DNA from: Gammaproteobacteria bacterium
GTDB lineage: Bacteria; Pseudomonadota; Gammaproteobacteria; Acidiferrobacterales; SZUA-150
Reading direction: 5' to 3'
Assembly (NCBI GenBank): GCA_029880755.1
Contig: JAOUNW010000089.1
Span: forward strand, 1 to 8,475
Length of the DNA: 8,475 nt
This document shows positions 5,590-8,475 of the stretch, one piece after another. Every line of letters begins with the position of its first letter. Position 1 is the stretch's first letter. The notes beneath the pieces are model-generated. The model worked only from the letters and a program-made list of their open reading frames with translations, was not told where the DNA came from and did not search any database. The position numbers and the translations under genes were made by a program.

Positions 5590-6938
5590 CTCCCTCGCTA
5601 CAATCACGTCTGCTATTGGTCGCGACCATTATCCTGGCCGCCTTTTTGGGCATTACCGGTCTGGTTTTAAATAATGCCTTTCATGAAAGCACAGAAACCG
5701 CACTGAAGGACCGACTGCAGAGTTACGTCTACGGATTATTAGCAGCGGCTGATGTGGATACGAACGGCACCATCATGGTATCTGAAAAACTACCCGATCC
5801 CCGACTCAAGATTCCTGATTCGGGTCTTTATGCATTCATCGCCGATGTAAAAAACAGAGAGGTCTGGCGTTCACCTTCCGCCATTAGTGTAAATATTGTT
5901 TTACCCGCACCTGCCGAACCTGGCACCAGCGTCTTTGTGCTTGGTCGCTCCACAAACAGCGGAAAGCCAACATTGTCACTAAGTTATAGCGTTGAATGGG
6001 ACATCGCCAACGCTGAAAGTCAACACTATCATTTTTTTGTCGCAACAGAGCTTGAGTCATTCAACGCTCAAATTCGGCGTTTTCGTAACAGTCTCTGGAT
6101 TTGGCTGGGCGCAGCGGGTGCCCTGCTACTATTCGCACAGCTGTTGGTACTACGCTGGGGACTAACTCCCTTACGCCAGGTTGCCAAAGATCTGGAGAAA
6201 ATTGAAACAGGCCAGTCGCAGACCTTAAGCGGCAACTATCCGAAAGAACTGACTGGCCTGACAAACAATATCAATCAACTCATCAATAATGCCAACAACC
6301 ACCTCGGTCGTTACCGTGATGCCTTGGGTAATCTGGCCCATAGCCTGAAGACACCGTTAGCGGTTTTACGAGGTGCCGTTGATAATGACAGCGATTCAAC
6401 AACATTACGGGAAACAGCCAAAGAGCAGCTTGAAACAATGCACCAGATTATTGATTATCAATTGCAACGCGCCGCCACCTCAGGACGAAATACTCTAAAG
6501 ACAATCCAGGTCTCACCTGTAACAAATAAAGTACTGGCAGCACTAGAAAAGGTTTATGCGGAAAAACATATTCATTGCGAAGTCGCTGTTGCCGACAACG
6601 TGGTATTCCATGGTGATGAAGGTGATCTTCTGGAAGTGCTGGGAAATTTGCTGGATAATGCCTTCAAGTGGTGTCGTTCATCAGTGCGTGTAAGTGCGAT
6701 TAATTCGAATCAAGGCAATCACAGCAGAGCAATAATCACTATCGAAGACGATGGTCCTGGCATCACCGAATCCGATATAGAAAAATTACTGAAAAGAGGC
6801 CAGCGCGGGGACATGTCTACCGACGGACACGGCATCGGTCTCGCTATGGTGAGCGAGACCGTACGTATCTATCAAGGCGATATCACAATAACAAAAAGTC
6901 TCTCGCTGGGTGGAACGTTAATCAAGATAACACTTTAG
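5586..6938 (+). CDS. phoQ: PhoQ-like sensor histidine kinase
   Basis: This is a 450-residue inner-membrane sensor kinase. Membrane helices lie at about 7-28 and 169-190 and flank a periplasmic sensor of about 140 residues. A HAMP linker follows (191-243), then the H-box AHSLKTPLAV with H252, the N-box around N354 and N358, the G1 box EDDGPG (387-392) and the G2 box GHGIGLA (414-420). The HSLKTP form of the H-box, the GNLLDNAFKWC segment and the RGQR segment match the PhoQ branch. All catalytic motifs are intact. The periplasmic domain lacks the acidic cluster that binds divalent cations in E. coli PhoQ. The start is GTG at 5586, overlapping the regulator stop by four bases. The gene ends 9 bp from the convergent barrel gene, and no terminator is visible between them. 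Confidence 0.9.
   Translation: MTPSLQSRLLLVATIILAAFLGITGLVLNNAFHESTETALKDRLQSYVYGLLAAADVDTNGTIMVSEKLPDPRLKIPDSGLYAFIADVKNREVWRSPSAISVNIVLPAPAEPGTSVFVLGRSTNSGKPTLSLSYSVEWDIANAESQHYHFFVATELESFNAQIRRFRNSLWIWLGAAGALLLFAQLLVLRWGLTPLRQVAKDLEKIETGQSQTLSGNYPKELTGLTNNINQLINNANNHLGRYRDALGNLAHSLKTPLAVLRGAVDNDSDSTTLRETAKEQLETMHQIIDYQLQRAATSGRNTLKTIQVSPVTNKVLAALEKVYAEKHIHCEVAVADNVVFHGDEGDLLEVLGNLLDNAFKWCRSSVRVSAINSNQGNHSRAIITIEDDGPGITESDIEKLLKRGQRGDMSTDGHGIGLAMVSETVRIYQGDITITKSLSLGGTLIKITL
6836..6861. repeat. Perfect 10-bp inverted repeat inside the kinase gene
   Basis: CGGTCTCGCT (6836-6845) and AGCGAGACCG (6852-6861) flank a 6-nt loop. It lies in the G2-box coding region, 75 nt before the kinase stop codon. 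No T-run follows on either strand. It may be a chance result of codon choice or an mRNA 3' stem protecting the operon transcript. Confidence 0.5.
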
Positions 6939-6947
6939 TGCCAACGA

Positions 6948-7613
6948 CTATTTAAAGCGGGCGCCAACGTTCAAGCCAAAACTACTGCCATCATAGACAA
7001 TAGAGCCCACACTAGTTTCATACTCAATTTCAGTGAATCTTGCGCCGAAATAGACATCATCTGTAATAAAGAAATCTGCCTCTAGCACTATTCCCGCTGC
7101 GCTGTCGAAATCGACCTCTGTATCGACAAATGTGCTATCGATGGTCAATGTCGGGCTAAGGTGAATTGTCGGACCAACTCCCACACGAAATTTATCACCT
7201 CTATAAAATAACAGGGCCTCCACCGGGAATCGGGTAAAATCGATCCCACCGTTTGACGCCGGTATTAGGCCCATCTTTAACCCTAATGTCAGCTGAACTT
7301 CAATGCTTCCATCGGCGCTCACTGGAAACGCACCACCACCACCGAAATAGATTCCCTCACCGGCATCTAGTGTTTCCACATCCCCGTTATCAAAAATACC
7401 TGTAGCAATAAGATCTCCACCGAATTCCAGACCCGCAAACAACACCCCATGGGCCTTTACCTCATTACTTGAACTTGAGGTGGTTGCGGGAGTGCTTGCC
7501 TCATCGGCAACCGGCTGCTGTGATTCAGGCGATTCCTCAGCCAAAACAGGCGTTGCCACAAGACTACCCGCGACCATACACACCGTGAACGCCTTTTTGT
7601 GTCCTGAAAACAT
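6948..7613 (-). CDS. Secreted outer-membrane beta-barrel-like protein, family not recognised
   Basis: This is a 221-residue exported protein. It has a Sec signal peptide (1-25, cleavage after PVLA-E), then a low-complexity Glu/Pro/Ser/Thr-rich linker (26-50). The remaining 170 residues alternate polar and hydrophobic positions in strands such as VKAHGVLFAGLEFGG, IEVQLTLGLKMGL, KFRVGVGPTIHLS and VYFGARFTEIEY, and it ends in GLNVGARFK. This pattern and the near-terminal phenylalanine fit a small outer-membrane barrel of about eight strands. The frame can be read from a TTG five codons earlier, but the ATG at 7613 has GGAGG 7 nt upstream and is preferred. It is convergent with the kinase and divergent from the efflux gene. 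Ligand and role are unknown; a porin-like or adhesin-like OmpX/OmpW-type role is possible. Confidence 0.75.
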   Translation of the reverse strand: MFSGHKKAFTVCMVAGSLVATPVLAEESPESQQPVADEASTPATTSSSSNEVKAHGVLFAGLEFGGDLIATGIFDNGDVETLDAGEGIYFGGGGAFPVSADGSIEVQLTLGLKMGLIPASNGGIDFTRFPVEALLFYRGDKFRVGVGPTIHLSPTLTIDSTFVDTEVDFDSAAGIVLEADFFITDDVYFGARFTEIEYETSVGSIVYDGSSFGLNVGARFK

Positions 7614-7617
7614 AATA

Positions 7618-7626
7618 CTTCCTCCC
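7618..7626 (-). promoter_or_regulatory. Ribosome binding site deciding the barrel-gene start
   Basis: GGGAGGAAG on the minus strand places GGAGG 7 nt before the ATG at 7613. It rules against the upstream in-frame TTG, which would overlap this site. Confidence 0.7.
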
Positions 7627-7664
7627 AATTAATAAATTCACTTGAAACGGGCTATTCCGGTCCC

Positions 7665-7693
7665 AGCTTATGACCGTCCACTTGTATTTTCAA
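7665..7693 (-). promoter_or_regulatory. Candidate promoter for the barrel gene
   Basis: The minus strand reads TTGAAA (7693-7688), a 17-bp spacer and TAAGCT (7670-7665). The -35 matches five of six positions and the -10 only three. It lies 51 bp upstream of the ATG. Confidence 0.3.
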
Positions 7694-7703
7694 TAACGAT
7701 CCA

Positions 7704-7725
7704 TATATTAGCTTTATCTAATATA
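7704..7725. promoter_or_regulatory. 8+8-bp palindromic operator candidate over the efflux promoter
   Basis: TATATTAG (7704-7711) and CTAATATA (7718-7725) form a perfect inverted repeat with a 6-bp spacer. The best -10 for the efflux gene, TATAGT at 7722-7727 (five of six), overlaps its right arm. A second possible pairing, TTGTAT (7682-7687) with TATATT (7704-7709), overlaps its left arm. A dimeric repressor such as a TetR-family protein bound here would block efflux transcription; no regulator gene for it is in the window. Confidence 0.45.
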
Positions 7726-7770
7726 GTGACTGATCCAGCCAAAATAACGACAAGTAACGAGTCTGACAGC

Positions 7771-7775
7771 AGGAG
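7771..7775 (+). promoter_or_regulatory. Ribosome binding site deciding the efflux-gene TTG start
   Basis: AGGAG lies 7 nt before TTG at 7783. The TTG opens a proper signal peptide, whereas the first in-frame ATG is at residue 25, beyond it. Confidence 0.7.
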
Positions 7776-7782
7776 ACCGAAA

Positions 7783-8475
7783 TTGAAAAAAATAGTGCTT
7801 GCAGGCCTGGGCGGTTGTTTTTTTGCTTTTTCTACAGCCGGTTACGGCGATTTTATGGACCTGGATCAGGCCGTGGCCTATGCCCTGGAACACAATCCCC
7901 AATTGGCTGCTGCCGCCCAACAAACCCGGGCCAGTAACGCCGCAGAACAAGCCGTTGCCGGGCAACGGTTGCCCAGCGTCGATTTAAGCTACAGCACCCA
8001 GCGTAGCAATAACCCCCTGGACGCCTTTGCCAGCAAATTGAATACCGGCAGCGTAAATCCCGCCACTGATTTTAGCCCCGAGGCCCTGAATGATCCGGCC
8101 CCGTCCACGCTGCATGCCACCCAGCTATCTGTGAGCCTGCCTGTGTATACCGGGGGCCGCATTGATGCTTCTATGCGTGCGGCGGAGGCCAATACCCATT
8201 CGGCAGAATTTTCCCAGGAGCGGCTTGGCCGCTTCACCGTGTTTCAGGTACGCAAGAATTACCGAGAGGCCCAGGCGAGCACGGAGCGCGTGGTAATTGC
8301 AACCGCTGCAGCCGAAGCGGCAAGCAATCATGTGGCCACCACCTCCCGGCTGGTACGTCAGGGGCGTATTATCACTTCTGACAAACTAACCGCCGAAGTG
8401 AACCTTGCAGCGGTAAATGCTGCGCTGGAACAGGCGCGTACCCAAAGCCGACTGGCTTTTAATCAACTCACCACG
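7783..8475 (+). CDS. TolC-family outer-membrane efflux protein (5' part, runs off the window)
   Basis: TolC-family proteins form trimeric channels that carry substrates from inner-membrane RND, ABC or MFS pumps across the outer membrane. The first 231 residues are present. A signal peptide (about 1-22) comes first, then the family start MDLDQAVAYALEHNPQL (25-41) leading a long helix. A strand/loop region follows with the NPLDAFASKLN segment (77-87), the strand LSLPVYTGGR (117-126) characteristic of the first barrel hairpin, and a second long Ala/Glu-rich helical region (127-231) with repeated small residues. Families of this kind are about 420-480 residues, so roughly half is visible. The start is TTG at 7783, set by the AGGAG upstream and the signal peptide. 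A palindromic site overlies the likely promoter. The partner pump genes probably follow beyond the edge. It could equally serve a type I secretion system. Confidence 0.88.
   Translation, partial: MKKIVLAGLGGCFFAFSTAGYGDFMDLDQAVAYALEHNPQLAAAAQQTRASNAAEQAVAGQRLPSVDLSYSTQRSNNPLDAFASKLNTGSVNPATDFSPEALNDPAPSTLHATQLSVSLPVYTGGRIDASMRAAEANTHSAEFSQERLGRFTVFQVRKNYREAQASTERVVIATAAAEAASNHVATTSRLVRQGRIITSDKLTAEVNLAAVNAALEQARTQSRLAFNQLTT

Noticed and set aside
1..8475. Mobile element, CRISPR array, tRNA or phage gene
   Set aside because: I looked for terminal repeats, transposase motifs, regularly spaced repeats and tRNA-like cloverleafs on both strands and saw none.

Overview
The window looks like chromosomal DNA of a gammaproteobacterium with moderate GC content. 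The signs are an ftsK/ald block facing a trxB gene, a SmrA (YdaL)-type Smr protein, a PhoP/PhoQ-like two-component pair with the PhoQ-type H-box, and a TolC-family outer-membrane factor. The exact lineage cannot be fixed from the sequence. No tRNA, rRNA, CRISPR array, insertion sequence or phage gene is visible.

Layout. Positions 1-784 (minus) hold the N-terminal membrane domain of the DNA translocase FtsK, cut by the window edge and starting at TTG. Upstream on the same strand is alanine dehydrogenase (ald, 875-1939), whose cofactor-binding aspartate is replaced by glycine. Across a 127-bp divergent promoter region lies trxB (2067-3017), followed after 19 bp by a smrA-like gene (3037-3576). 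A 414-bp gap then holds a probable 35-residue membrane protein on the minus strand (3620-3727) and an AT-rich promoter region.

The central block (about 3890-6938, plus) is an envelope-sensing neighbourhood. It holds a secreted His-rich glycine-zipper protein (3991-4479), a secreted single-domain PepSY protein (4609-4875), a PhoP-like response regulator (4906-5589) and a PhoQ-like histidine kinase (5586-6938) that overlaps the regulator by GTGA. Two intergenic regions in this block carry the same GGTTCAGG word at a similar distance before the next gene. In the first it is part of a TGTTCA-N5-GGTTCA direct repeat spaced like a PhoP box. A perfect 10-bp GC-rich hairpin lies between the glycine-zipper gene and the PepSY operon.

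The right end holds a convergent gene for a secreted small beta-barrel-like protein (6948-7613, minus). Divergent from it is the 5' part of a TolC-family outer-membrane efflux gene (7783 to the edge, TTG start). The intergenic region between them carries an 8+8-bp palindrome overlapping the likely efflux promoter, as expected for a TetR-like repressor site.

Working model (inference): the PepSY/PhoP/PhoQ-like operon senses an envelope or metal cue and may control the glycine-zipper gene, much as SlyB, a glycine-zipper outer-membrane lipoprotein, belongs to the PhoP regulon in enterobacteria. The kinase lacks the acidic patch of enterobacterial PhoQ, so its signal may differ.
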